The notes under the pieces are model-generated. The model was not told the origin of the DNA. It made no database searches and saw only the letters and a program-made list of their open reading frames with translations. Position numbers and translations under genes: made by a program. A stretch of 55,162 bases of DNA. Origin: DATLMR01 sp035634255. GTDB taxonomy: Bacteria > Acidobacteriota > Blastocatellia > UBA7656. Positions 35,945-44,360 of the stretch are shown piece by piece. Location of the stretch: NCBI GenBank assembly GCA_035634255.1, contig DASQDI010000147.1, forward strand, positions 1-55,162. Direction: 5' to 3'. How positions within the stretch are numbered: the stretch's first letter is position 1; the number at the start of each line of letters is the position of its first letter.

Positions 35945-38308
35945 ATGTTCGGTGAATCCAATAAAAGAAGCCGTGTTGTCGCGGGCCTTGTATTTTGTTT
36001 CCTTTTGTTATTCGCAATCACCGGCACGGGTCTAGCGCATCCGCTCGGAAATTTCACAATTAATCACTACGCGAAAATACAAGTCGGGACCGAGCGCGTG
36101 ACTATCAGATACGTCATCGACATGGCCGAGATTCCTGCTTTTCAGGAGTTGCAGAAGATAGGAACGTCGGGTGACGAAGAATTGAATGCTTACGGAGAGC
36201 GCATGGCGCTCTCGTACCTCGATGGCCTTGTGCTCCTGATTGACGGCTCGCGAGTGATGCTTCGCCACACCTCAACGAAAACTAGCACGCCTGCGGGCAA
36301 CGGAGGTCTCCCGACCCTGCGAATAGAAAGCGAGTTCGTGGGAGCGCTCCCAGATAGTGGGCTGGGCGGATTGAGGAGATTGAGATTTGAGAATGCCAAC
36401 TACGCAGAGCGAATCGGATGGCGCGAGATAGTCGTAGCCTCTGAACCGGGAACCGTTATATTTAACAGCTCGGCATACGGCAACGGCGTCACGGATGAGT
36501 TAAAAGGTTATCCGGAGGACATGCTTTCCGCTCCGCTCGACGAAAAGAAGGCTGAACTCTCTTTCTCCAGAGGTGCGGTTCCACAGGGAGCCACTTTCTT
36601 GATGTCGCGCGATGGAGCCGAAATCGCTCCTTCCAGAGACAGGCTTACCGAGCTGATCTCCGTGCCCGAGTTGACTCCTGCGGTTGCCCTGCTCGGGCTG
36701 TTATTGGCGTCTGTGCTTGGAGGGTTGCACGCCCTTTCGCCGGGACATGGGAAGACCGTCGTGGGGGCTTATCTCGTCGGTTCTCGCGGGACCGCGAGAC
36801 ACGCCGCGTTTCTCGGCCTGACGGTTACGATCACTCACACGCTCGGAGTCTTTGCGCTCGGCCTTGTCACGCTCTTCGCATCTCAGTACGTTCTCCCCGA
36901 GCGAATATTTCCTTACCTGAGCCTGGTCTCGGGGGCGATTGTAGTCGCCATCGGCTTGAGCATTTTCCTGAAACGTTTGCGCGTTTTGAAAATGAAGAAG
37001 GCGAGCAAAGAGATGCCCGGCCACGCGCACGGGGATCAGGTTCACTCTCACGGGCACGGGGAGCACTCGCACGAACACGATCATTCACATGCCCATGGAG
37101 ACCACTCACACACGCACTCTCATAATAAAGAGGACGCGGGCCACAGCCACGAGGGGCTGGTCCATTCGCACGGCGGGAGCACGCACTCGCATCTGCCTCC
37201 GGGGGCGGACGGCTCACCTGTTACGTGGCGCAGTCTTCTCGGGCTCGGCATATCAGGCGGTCTTCTCCCCTGCCCCTCTGCGCTCGTGGTATTGCTCTCG
37301 GCCATCTCACTTCATCGGGTCGGCTATGGGCTGCTCCTGGTTATCGCATTCAGCCTGGGCCTCGCGGCAAGCCTCACCGCCGTCGGACTAGCGTTTGTTT
37401 ACCTCGGAAGCTTCTTGAAAGATAAAGCGGGCAGCGGTCGGCTGGTGCAACTACTGCCGGTTGTGAGCGCCTTCGTCATCACCTGCGCCGGGGCGGTAAT
37501 CTGTTATGAGGCTGTAGCGAACATGGGGGCAGACTTCAGGGCGATGTCATCATACTTGATCGGGGCGAGTGACATAACCGAGGGGCCTGGAAGCGCTCTG
37601 TCAAGCTATTCCGTTCTCGCTCTCGGGCTCTTACTCGGCCTCAAGCACGCGGTCGAAGCCGATCACGTTGCGGCGGTCTCTACTATAGTGAGCGAGAAGA
37701 AGGGCTTTATAAGCTCATCCATAGTCGGAGGCCTCTGGGGAATTGGGCACACTGCTTCACTATTAATCGCAGGCGTCGCCGTGCTCTTACTGCACATCAA
37801 GATCAGCGACAGGACGGCGCTTGCGCTGGAGCTCGGTGTTGCTCTCATGCTTATTGCTCTCGGGGCGAACGCGATCAGGAAGCTCGCGAGAAGCAGGGCA
37901 GTCCACCTACACGAGCATAATCACGGGCTCCGCTCGCATGCACACCTCCATCTTCACGACGGCTCGCCTGAGCCTTCAAGCGATACGCACCACGGGTTGA
38001 GGTTGAATGTGCGCCCGGTGCTCGTAGGAATGGTGCATGGGCTGGCGGGCAGCGCGGCTTTGATGCTCTTGATACTTTCATCGATCAGCTCAGCGGCTGT
38101 CGGACTGGGCTACATAGCCCTCTTTGGAATCGGCTCTATTGGGGGCATGATAATAATGAGCGGGCTCCTGAGTCTCCCTTTACGCTATACCGCCGGTCGA
38201 TTCGGGCGTGCGAATCTGACCATGCGTCTGCTGGCAGGAATCTTCAGCATAGGCATCGGCCTCTTTATGGTTTATGAAATCGGGTTTGTAGAGGGGCTCT
38301 TAATCTGA
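35945..38308 (+). CDS. Nickel/cobalt transporter: NicO (RcnA-like) domain fused to a second NiCoT/UreH-like domain
   Basis: The 787-residue protein has a signal peptide (MFGESNKRSRVVAGL..., cleavage near AHP), an extracytoplasmic domain of about 210 residues, and a first NicO domain with HALSPGHGKTVVGAYLVGS. A His-rich cytoplasmic loop (about residues 365-425, many HSH/HDH) follows, as in RcnA. A second membrane half begins at SYSVLALGLLLGLKHAVEADHVAAVST, which matches the HX4DH signature of NiCoT/UreH permeases. Another His-rich loop (HLHEHNHGLRSHAHLHLH) precedes the last three helices. ATG 35945 (GGGGA upstream) is preferred to a TTG at 35924. It moves Ni2+ or Co2+; export and import cannot be told apart. 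Confidence 0.88.
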   Translation: MFGESNKRSRVVAGLVFCFLLLFAITGTGLAHPLGNFTINHYAKIQVGTERVTIRYVIDMAEIPAFQELQKIGTSGDEELNAYGERMALSYLDGLVLLIDGSRVMLRHTSTKTSTPAGNGGLPTLRIESEFVGALPDSGLGGLRRLRFENANYAERIGWREIVVASEPGTVIFNSSAYGNGVTDELKGYPEDMLSAPLDEKKAELSFSRGAVPQGATFLMSRDGAEIAPSRDRLTELISVPELTPAVALLGLLLASVLGGLHALSPGHGKTVVGAYLVGSRGTARHAAFLGLTVTITHTLGVFALGLVTLFASQYVLPERIFPYLSLVSGAIVVAIGLSIFLKRLRVLKMKKASKEMPGHAHGDQVHSHGHGEHSHEHDHSHAHGDHSHTHSHNKEDAGHSHEGLVHSHGGSTHSHLPPGADGSPVTWRSLLGLGISGGLLPCPSALVVLLSAISLHRVGYGLLLVIAFSLGLAASLTAVGLAFVYLGSFLKDKAGSGRLVQLLPVVSAFVITCAGAVICYEAVANMGADFRAMSSYLIGASDITEGPGSALSSYSVLALGLLLGLKHAVEADHVAAVSTIVSEKKGFISSSIVGGLWGIGHTASLLIAGVAVLLLHIKISDRTALALELGVALMLIALGANAIRKLARSRAVHLHEHNHGLRSHAHLHLHDGSPEPSSDTHHGLRLNVRPVLVGMVHGLAGSAALMLLILSSISSAAVGLGYIALFGIGSIGGMIIMSGLLSLPLRYTAGRFGRANLTMRLLAGIFSIGIGLFMVYEIGFVEGLLI

Positions 38309-38378
38309 TTAGCCCGGTAAGGGAGCTTTCCTTCTGGAATGTCTTGGTAGGTTAGTAACGAGTAGTGATCCAGTGGAA

Positions 38379-38519
38379 TCAGGCTTTCGCGTAATACAGC
38401 AGATAGAACTGGCGATCCATCTCAAAGGCCGGGTTGTCTCTGACGTTCTTGAGATTGAACGCCCACTGCCGGGTTATGGCGCTGATCTGGCCGCCTACCT
38501 GGCCCCAGTGCTCAAAGTG
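38379..38519 (-). pseudogene. Truncated C-terminal gene fragment near the right island end
   Basis: An open frame of 46 codons on the minus strand ends with TGA (38379-38381) and is closed upstream by TGA (38520-38522). It has no start codon. It reads like a real protein tail (HFEHWGQVGGQISAITRQW, then NPAFEMDRQFYLLYYAKA). I do not recognise the family. Position just inside the right repeat suggests debris from insertion or deletion. Confidence 0.4.
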
Positions 38520-38679
38520 TCACGTAAAATTTTTCAATATTTTTGACCATCTTTTGACCGAAATCATCAGGCATTGGCCTAAATCAGCAGTAATCCCTTC
38601 ATTGGTCAGTGGCTTTATGTCGTAGCAGTTTCAGCTAGTTGCAGCCCCAACGAACTCTGCCGTAAACCCTTGCACTAGA

Positions 38680-38724
38680 CTGTTAACCGGAGGGTTGTAG
38701 GTTCGAGTCCTACCTCAGGAGCCA
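38680..38724 (+). repeat. Right attachment repeat (attR), duplicated tRNA-Asn 3' half
   Basis: This is an exact 45-base copy of the tRNA-Asn 3' part (26933-26977), starting at the anticodon loop and ending at CCA. The 5' half of the tRNA is absent, so it is not a gene. It marks the right end of the element; the resulting island is about 11.7 kb. Confidence 0.9.
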
Positions 38725-38740
38725 GATTTTACAAACATTT

Positions 38741-38772
38741 ACGGCCACCAGTAAGGTGGCCGTTTTGCTTTT
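38741..38772 (+). terminator. Intrinsic terminator after the right repeat
   Basis: ACGGCCACC (38741-38749) pairs with GGTGGCCGT (38755-38763) around AGTAA, followed by TTTGCTTTT. Before the island entered, this was presumably the terminator of the tRNA-Asn gene. Confidence 0.8.
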
Positions 38773-38945
38773 GACAGCAACCCTTCAGGGGATGCCCCCT
38801 GCGGCCCGCGCGGTCGCGCGTTAATGAACTCGGAGCCCGCGAGAGTGGCAAAGGAGGCGATTATAAGCAGCAATCTCGGACAAAAGAAGTCCACTAAGGG
38901 GCGGTTATCCGAGTGCCGTGTAGTCCCGCCATGCCGGGGCGTGGC

Positions 38946-39422
38946 TCAGTCCTGACAAATCACCTCAGAACTTTGAGTAAAATTTGACTCACAGTTACTA
39001 TCAACTGTAAAAGTAGACGTGTTTAGCAGCCTTACGTTAGGCAGTGGTCCCTTGCTGATTAGTTCCTGGCGAAATGTTTGGGTCATACTAAACTCACAGC
39101 CCTCGGTTACGACAGTCAAGTCTTTCTCCTGCGCGTTTAGCACGTACTCATTCCCGGTCGTAGTGCCGATACCTGTTCCGTGATACCGAACATGGACCTT
39201 GGAAGTCACCCTGCCATCTTCCGCTGTACACTGCTTTACAGTCATCTTGAAGTTGATCGTAAGGAATATCTCCGGATCGCCGGTACAAGGTCTAAAAATG
39301 GGCACAAAGAAACTTCCCTCGGAGTGCTGTGTTTCGCAGTCCCTAGTTTTAGCGAATTTATCGTGCGCTGAGCATAGTAAAAACATCGTGATTGTGAGCA
39401 GATACATCATAATCTTTCTCAT
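38946..39422 (-). CDS. Small secreted protein, unknown
   Basis: The 158-residue protein has a signal peptide (MRKIMMYLLTITMFLLCSA). The mature part is beta-rich and contains six cysteines (DCETQ, RPCTGD, KQCTAED, EGCEF, SNCES, VICQD), which could form disulphides. AAAGGAAGG precedes ATG 39422 with good spacing. I recognise no family. It is the first gene outside the right island repeat and is AT-richer than the core genes. Confidence 0.65.
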   Translation of the reverse strand: MRKIMMYLLTITMFLLCSAHDKFAKTRDCETQHSEGSFFVPIFRPCTGDPEIFLTINFKMTVKQCTAEDGRVTSKVHVRYHGTGIGTTTGNEYVLNAQEKDLTVVTEGCEFSMTQTFRQELISKGPLPNVRLLNTSTFTVDSNCESNFTQSSEVICQD

Positions 39423-39947
39423 TTAGAATCCTTCCTTTAACTGCTTAAAGTACCCGTTGAGTCAGCCGGTGTGGCGAGCTAAGGCAGCGGCCCTTATGGA
39501 GTGATGGCAATCCCTCTATTAGGAAACTCCATGGTATTGCGGGGCTATTGTAATACTACATCGACTACGTTGCTCCGCAAGTACGAAGCTGTCAAAGCCC
39601 AGACGGTGACGGTAGCTTTATCTCGGCCTCATCTATTCCAAGACCGTGAAGGGGGTGTGAATTACAAAATCCCCTCATCTCTGGATGTCCGAGCCCCCAA
39701 GAGGATTTGGATCTGCACCGCGCATTTATAAGCGAGAGCTCTGACTAAGAAAATACCTGATGCCAGTAAAGGTAAGGCTGACAGGTCGCTGCTAATTCCC
39801 TTACTCTCTTCCCGGGCCTAATCGTCCTGATACTGAATCTCTTTGCCGATTCCGGCCTGTAGGCTCGGAGACTGGTCCTGATGAGTGAATGGGAGAGGAC
39901 AGATGTGGGTTTGCTGTTCGAACTCGATGACCCGGTTACATAGCTCA
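39423..39947. other. Intergenic region, no supported gene
   Basis: Short open frames occur on both strands, but none has protein-like composition with a plausible start. The region separates two minus-strand genes and probably carries the promoter of the secreted protein gene. Confidence 0.4.
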
Positions 39948-40343
39948 TCACTGTCGCCCGGCGCTCAGCATTCTATTCACGGCCCGCTGAAGTTCTCCGA
40001 AGTCTGGCTTGACTATATACGCGTCAGCCCCCGCGCCTAGCCCCTCCCGAATATCCATCTCATAAGCCGCTGCCGAGTAGAAAAGGATCGGCGTATCGGC
40101 ATCAAACTCCCTTATCCGCCGGCAGAGTTCGATCCCCCCGCCCACTTTAAACCAGTTGTCTAAGATAATGAGATCGAAGCCGCGGGCCTGAGCCATGCGC
40201 AACCCCTCGGCTACGGTATAAGCAGTAACGACCCGGTGCCCCGGCAGCCCCAGTAGATAAGCCAGCGCCTCGCAAGAGTCTTCATCATCATCGACTAAGA
40301 GGATCTTCTTGCTCGCTGACTGGCCGGGGGGCCGAGTAGTCAT
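39948..40343 (-). CDS. Receiver-only response regulator, paralogue of the island regulator
   Basis: The 131-residue protein is a single receiver domain: acidic pocket VDDDED (17-22), phospho-acceptor D62 in LIILDNWF, switch serine in ILFYSAA, and K112 in YIVKPD. It shares the uncommon LDNWF signature, the ELCRRIREFD helix and the TPILFYS strand with the receiver at 30574-31002. No output domain or kinase is present. GAGGTAAGG precedes ATG 40343. Phosphotransfer from a distant hybrid kinase is likely. Confidence 0.88.
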   Translation of the reverse strand: MTTRPPGQSASKKILLVDDDEDSCEALAYLLGLPGHRVVTAYTVAEGLRMAQARGFDLIILDNWFKVGGGIELCRRIREFDADTPILFYSAAAYEMDIREGLGAGADAYIVKPDFGELQRAVNRMLSAGRQ

Positions 40344-40630
40344 TGCCTTACCTCACCGCAGTGAAAGCAAAACGGGTGAGAGATCCTTAGGGGGCACTAA
40401 CAGTATGAGAGTTTAGTTAAGGCTACTCTCAAAGTCATCCGATTGGCTGCGGAGGATGTTGCCGGTATCCGTAAGGAGTAGCTGGTGTCCTCGACAGCCA
40501 AGGAAAGGGGACTTTATTTTAGTATCCCTTCCACTCTCCGTCTATTCCCTATTCGGGGCAGCCATCGACGGCTCATGTTTGACCCGCCGCGCACGCGGAC
40601 AAATCTTTGATCGTAAACCCTGGCGAAGCA

Positions 40631-40951
40631 TCACTCCCCTACCGGGCCTGGCTCATGTGAGTTGAGCACCTCCGCCACGTCAAAATTGTCTTCGCACTTT
40701 TCTTCGAGGAGTAAATAGAGGGTTACGACCGCCGCCTGCACGTTTGCTACATCAATGTCGGGCGGCAGGGATGCCGCTTTTTCGGAACTGCCTGTGAAAA
40801 TCCGGGTCCTTGCGAGCACGTCACTGATGTAAGAGGCGGCGCTAGTACTACGCCTTGCCGCCTCGCGGCATATCTGTTCGAACTCTTCCCTACAAATTGT
40901 CTTCTCTGATCCTACGAGTGCCGCCGTGCTGTGGTCATCTGATCTTTTCAT
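40631..40951 (-). CDS. Small acidic hypothetical protein
   Basis: The 106-residue protein has no signal peptide or membrane segment. Helical segments (EEFEQICREAARRSTSAASYISDVLAR; VANVQAAVVTLYLLLEEKCED) make up most of it. GGTGAG lies just before ATG 40951. No family is recognised. Composition and codon pattern support a real gene. It stands alone between the receiver gene and a frameshifted secreted protein gene on the same strand. Confidence 0.6.
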   Translation of the reverse strand: MKRSDDHSTAALVGSEKTICREEFEQICREAARRSTSAASYISDVLARTRIFTGSSEKAASLPPDIDVANVQAAVVTLYLLLEEKCEDNFDVAEVLNSHEPGPVGE

Positions 40952-41056
40952 CTCACCGCCCGCATGAAGGTTGCCGATGGTTATTGGGGCTTAAATCCCC
41001 TGATGAGGAAGGGCGGTGAGGTCCCTTCCTCTATCAGCTTGGGATGGCTCCCTCGG

Positions 41057-41567
41057 TCACAACTGTCCGAGTATCTGATTAAGCAGCCTGGCTATACCCT
41101 CCAGAGGGCCGCCATTGTTGAGCAGGTTCGCCACCGCGCAGAGCAGGTTCCCCAGGAGATTGCCGGGGCCTGACTGTGCATCTATGTCGAGCACGATCCT
41201 GTCCAGGTGAACCACCAGACCGAGCAGGTTCAGATCAAGAGGTCCGAGCTCTAAATGTAGAATCTCGCAAGTTGCGGTAGCGGTGACCGGGAGTGCGATA
41301 TTCCTGGCGAAAGTCCTCACCACTCCGGTTGCAGTATTCGTTATGGTACCCACCAGCGTGCCAACCGCGACCAGTTGCCCGTTCTGAACGGCGAAGCGGC
41401 TGAGGTTGAAAACGGCATCAATGGTTCCCCCCCACAACTGTCCCGACTACGGGAATACTTATGCCTGAGCCCCGTTGAACAGGCGGCGCTGCTGTCACGG
41501 CGGCAGCCATCGGGGTTAACAGAGATAGACACAAAACCACTGCGAACAGAGATTGTTTAAACTTCAT
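41057..41567 (-). pseudogene. Secreted protein gene split by a frameshift at a C7/G7 tract
   Basis: From ATG 41567 (GGAGGGGAG upstream) the frame gives a signal peptide (KQSLFAVVLCLSLLTPMAAAVTA) and then ...PVVGTVVGG, and it ends at 41418. The rest (GTIDAVFNLSRFAVQNG to the end LLNQILGQL at 41057) is in another frame. The switch falls at a run of seven G (coding strand; C at 41427-41433). Removing one G joins the two parts into a continuous protein of about 169 residues. It could be an assembly error, a recent mutation or a phase-variable switch. The family is a small secreted protein I cannot name. Confidence 0.75.
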
Positions 41568-41994
41568 TACTACTCCCCTCCACTTCTTGAAATTCAATAA
41601 TGTATGACTGGCGAGCACACGCCGCCAGAGGATGAAAAGAGCCGTGAGGTTTCAAAGCGTGGGCGATCACAGTGGTGCAATTGGTGTTCCTTTTATTAAC
41701 TCCCCCGTAGCGCCCCGATCCGAATCGAGTGGGAAACAATAGCGGTAATATACGCCACGCCGGAGTCATGCTCTCGTTCGGAGAGCCCGGCAGAGTGAAC
41801 GTAAAACCTACCACGGAATAATACAGGGCGGTTTGAAGTACTACAGTAAATACAGTAGAACATTTTACCCGCAACTGCTTCGGCTGCCGGAGCCTTCAAG
41901 TTCTATTCAAGAATTGTTCAAGCCTTATGTGTAAGACTCTGCGATGTAATCGTTCTACTACGTATGATAGATTTTGGCTCAATAGAGGTGGCGA
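41568..41994. other. Divergent intergenic region
   Basis: This 427-bp gap lies between the frameshifted secreted gene and the RHH gene. A direct repeat TACAGTA...TACAGTA occurs near 41844-41860 and may be part of a regulatory site. No gene is supported. Confidence 0.35.
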
Positions 41995-42255
41995 ATGCTT
42001 AAGCGTAACAGTACGAGACAGGCTAAATCTCACAAGAAAAAAGGCTCCCCGGCAACCTCCAAGGAGAGTGTGACGGAAGCTTCCCTTGATAAACAATCAG
42101 TGAAGGTCACTTTGTACGTGCGGCCTGACCAGATCATAGGTATTGAGACTATTCAGCTCCAGGAGCGAAAGCGTACCGGTATACGCCCCGACAAGTCAGC
42201 TTTGGTGCAGGAGGCGCTAGACTTATTAATCAGCAAGTACGAACCGCATCACTGA
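41995..42255 (+). CDS. Ribbon-helix-helix DNA-binding protein (putative)
   Basis: The 86-residue protein has a basic, disordered N-terminus (KRNSTRQAKSHKKKG) and a C-terminal part that fits a ribbon-helix-helix: a strand VKVTLYVRPDQ, then helices GIETIQLQERKRTG and DKSALVQEALDLLISKY. Such dimers bind DNA operators, and many belong to antitoxins or plasmid regulators. No toxin gene is adjacent. GAGGTGG precedes ATG 41995. Its targets are unknown. Confidence 0.7.
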   Translation: MLKRNSTRQAKSHKKKGSPATSKESVTEASLDKQSVKVTLYVRPDQIIGIETIQLQERKRTGIRPDKSALVQEALDLLISKYEPHH

Positions 42256-42390
42256 TCGAGACGTACGCAACGGGCACGGCAGGTTCAGGCGTTTGAGTAA
42301 GCTCGATTATGTATTAATAATCCGGCAGCGTCTTACTCTTCCGTTGCTCAAAGAAAACGTTACTTCATAATAAGGATAGGTGTATGGAGC

Positions 42391-42437
42391 CCTCAGACAA
42401 CTAGAGCCGCCTTCGAGGTGGCTCTAGTTGTCTGAGG
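42391..42437. terminator. Long perfect hairpin between convergent genes
   Basis: CCTCAGACAACTAGAGCC (42391-42408) is perfectly complementary to GGCTCTAGTTGTCTGAGG (42420-42437), and three more pairs close on a TTCGA loop, giving 21 bp. It lies between the RHH gene and the anti-sigma-like gene. No U-tract follows, so it could be a bidirectional terminator or a mobile palindrome. Confidence 0.6.
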
Positions 42438-42497
42438 ACACATTCAACTCTGGCTTTACCCAATTGCAAGATGCTATAGGGAAATCGCCGGCCACTC

Positions 42498-43475
42498 TCA
42501 TTTCTTAATGCGAAAGGAATAATCGCCTATATCAGTAGATGCTTCGCCGTCCTCATGGCCCCTTAAAGTTAGAGTGTAGTCTTGGTTGGTAAGAATTTCG
42601 GCCGGTAAAATCAGGGAGATAAAGCCGGGGTTAGTCCGACCTGGCCCTATATTATCCCTGCTCCAAACCTGGCGGCCTTCGAAGGTTTTAAGAACGGCAC
42701 TATAGGATTTGAAATTATCCTCTTTATTAACCTCGATCCTAATATTTAATTGAGTCGTTCCTGGTTTTAAACGCATAAGTTTTAATTCCCCGCCACTCCT
42801 GAGGAACGAGTTGGCCGGGAGAAATAGGGTGGCGATATTACTCGGTTGGGCCGCGGTATCCGGCCTTTGCTGGAGTGCCAGTTCTTGCTCGATTCGCTCG
42901 CGCCTGATGCGCTCGTTCTCAACATCCTGACTCAGCCTTTGATTCTTTTCCGCCTCCTTTTCCAGCTCCTGTTGCAATCTTCGATCTTCGATCTCTAGTT
43001 CTACCTGCTTCGACTGAAGTCGCGCTATCCTGTTTTGCAGAACAATATTCCAGCCCGTCAGAGCCAAGCCGAGAACGGCGAACAAGATTAAGGCAAAAGA
43101 GAATTGCTTCCTTGAACGTCGAAAGCCCAGGGACATGAGCAATGAGTTCCACCTGGAAGGGCCCTCTACCACTGAGGGGGTCGCGTCACCCCCGAACCCT
43201 GCTTTGCCCAAGTCGCTGATCAGGTCCTTAACGAAATTCACCTCCCGAGTCCGGCGATGAGCCGGCAACAGGAACTTCTCAACCTTCTCGCGGTCCTCGG
43301 GGGATAATTCCTCCTGCACGTAAGCGTCGATTAGAGCGTCCTCAACGGAGAGCATTTGCTGGAAGAATTCATTATCAGTTAAGAATCGCTCTTCGACTCG
43401 ACTCTTCTCTTCCTCCGGCAGCCCGCCGAAAAAATACTGGACTATCAGGTCTTCTTGTTCAGTTTTTTGCTTCAC
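42498..43475 (-). CDS. Single-pass membrane anti-sigma-like protein
   Basis: The 325-residue protein has a cytoplasmic N-terminal part (LIVQYFFGGLPEEEKSRVEERFLTD, DALIDAYVQEELSPEDREKVEKFLL) like the adaptor region of anti-sigma factors in Acidobacteriota. A transmembrane helix lies at about 125-146, a coiled coil at 147-205 and a beta-rich extracytoplasmic domain follows (NIRIEVNKEDNFKSYSAVL, YTLTLRGHE). The start is GTG 43475 with AAGGA upstream. It follows an ECF sigma gene (163 nt) on the same strand and is its most likely partner. No zinc-binding HxxxCxxC motif is seen. Confidence 0.75.
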   Translation of the reverse strand: MKQKTEQEDLIVQYFFGGLPEEEKSRVEERFLTDNEFFQQMLSVEDALIDAYVQEELSPEDREKVEKFLLPAHRRTREVNFVKDLISDLGKAGFGGDATPSVVEGPSRWNSLLMSLGFRRSRKQFSFALILFAVLGLALTGWNIVLQNRIARLQSKQVELEIEDRRLQQELEKEAEKNQRLSQDVENERIRRERIEQELALQQRPDTAAQPSNIATLFLPANSFLRSGGELKLMRLKPGTTQLNIRIEVNKEDNFKSYSAVLKTFEGRQVWSRDNIGPGRTNPGFISLILPAEILTNQDYTLTLRGHEDGEASTDIGDYSFRIKK

Positions 43476-43637
43476 TCATTCAATCCTTCTGGTCAGCCCT
43501 CATCTGAATCCGAACAAGGATTCTTGCTGAGACAGGATCTTCAGTCCATCATCAGTATACCTACGCACAAAAAGCCCGAGCACCAGCAACAGTATATAAA
43601 CCTTTACCTATAAGTGAAAATAAACAAATAAAAATTT

Positions 43638-44174
43638 CTAACTGCGCAATAACTTTCTCATACAATCTTCCTGGCATTCCTTCAACTCCTTCTTCAACCG
43701 GTGCACCTGTAGCCTCAGGGCGTTCATAGTCATGTTATGTTCTAGCGCCAGGGTCTCTCTCTCCTCCGGGTGCAGGTAATACCGCTGAAGCAGCTTCAAC
43801 TTGCCTTCCGGGACTTGCCGCAGGCACTGGGCTCGACAGTCATGTGACTCTTCCGCGGGGGCCGGCCGCTCTTCAATCTTCTTCGCTAATTTCTCGTCGC
43901 GCACCTGCCTTCTTACGTACTCCTTGTACAGGTTCTTAGCTATCCCGTAGACATATGGGTAGGGGTCTTCCGCCAATATCTGCGTGCCCGCGGAGATCTG
44001 TTTGAACGATCTTGCAATCGTCTCATCGGCCAGCCCCGCGGCATCTTCACATTGTCTCCACTCGAAGAACTTCACCATCTTTGAGCGAAAGAGTTTATAC
44101 CTGGATGCGGAATCAGGGAGGCCAGGTTCGAGGCTTAATAGGAAACTGTCAAAAATGTGGTTTTTTATATCCAT
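43638..44174 (-). CDS. ECF-type RNA polymerase sigma factor
   Basis: The 178-residue protein has a short region 2 (YPYVYGIAKNLYKEYVRRQ, corresponding to the conserved region 2.3-2.4 helix) and a C-terminal region 4 helix-turn-helix (KLKLLQRYYLHPEERETLALEHNMTMNALRLQVHRLKKEL). It resembles the ECF sigma factors often found next to TPR-CHAT genes in this phylum. ATG 44174 has no strong RBS. It sits between the TPR-CHAT gene (186 nt upstream) and the anti-sigma-like gene (163 nt downstream), all on one strand, suggesting a membrane-sensed stress circuit. Confidence 0.85.
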   Translation of the reverse strand: MDIKNHIFDSFLLSLEPGLPDSASRYKLFRSKMVKFFEWRQCEDAAGLADETIARSFKQISAGTQILAEDPYPYVYGIAKNLYKEYVRRQVRDEKLAKKIEERPAPAEESHDCRAQCLRQVPEGKLKLLQRYYLHPEERETLALEHNMTMNALRLQVHRLKKELKECQEDCMRKLLRS

Positions 44175-44360
44175 TCTAATGTAGGTGTCAGCCGGACGAT
44201 ATTTTGAACGGGAAGCTTTTTCATTTGTCCTAAAGATTAACGGGGAGGCGAATTGTCTCTGTTAATGACAAACGACTCATGCTCTTTGCGGCGGCGGCCG
44301 CTCTCAGAGGAAGAAGCGGAACCGAGCGCTGAATGCTTTAAGAGTCGTGCTATTTGCTGC

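Noticed and set aside
26978..38679. Integrase or transposase in the island
   Set aside because: No reading frame shows tyrosine or serine recombinase motifs; none can be supported.
38680..38724. Second tRNA-Asn gene
   Set aside because: Only the 3' half is present; the acceptor 5' strand and D-arm are missing, so it is an attachment repeat.
39745..39951. Minus-strand frame overlapping the receiver stop
   Set aside because: Arg/Ser-rich chance composition, GTG start without RBS, and no similarity to any family.
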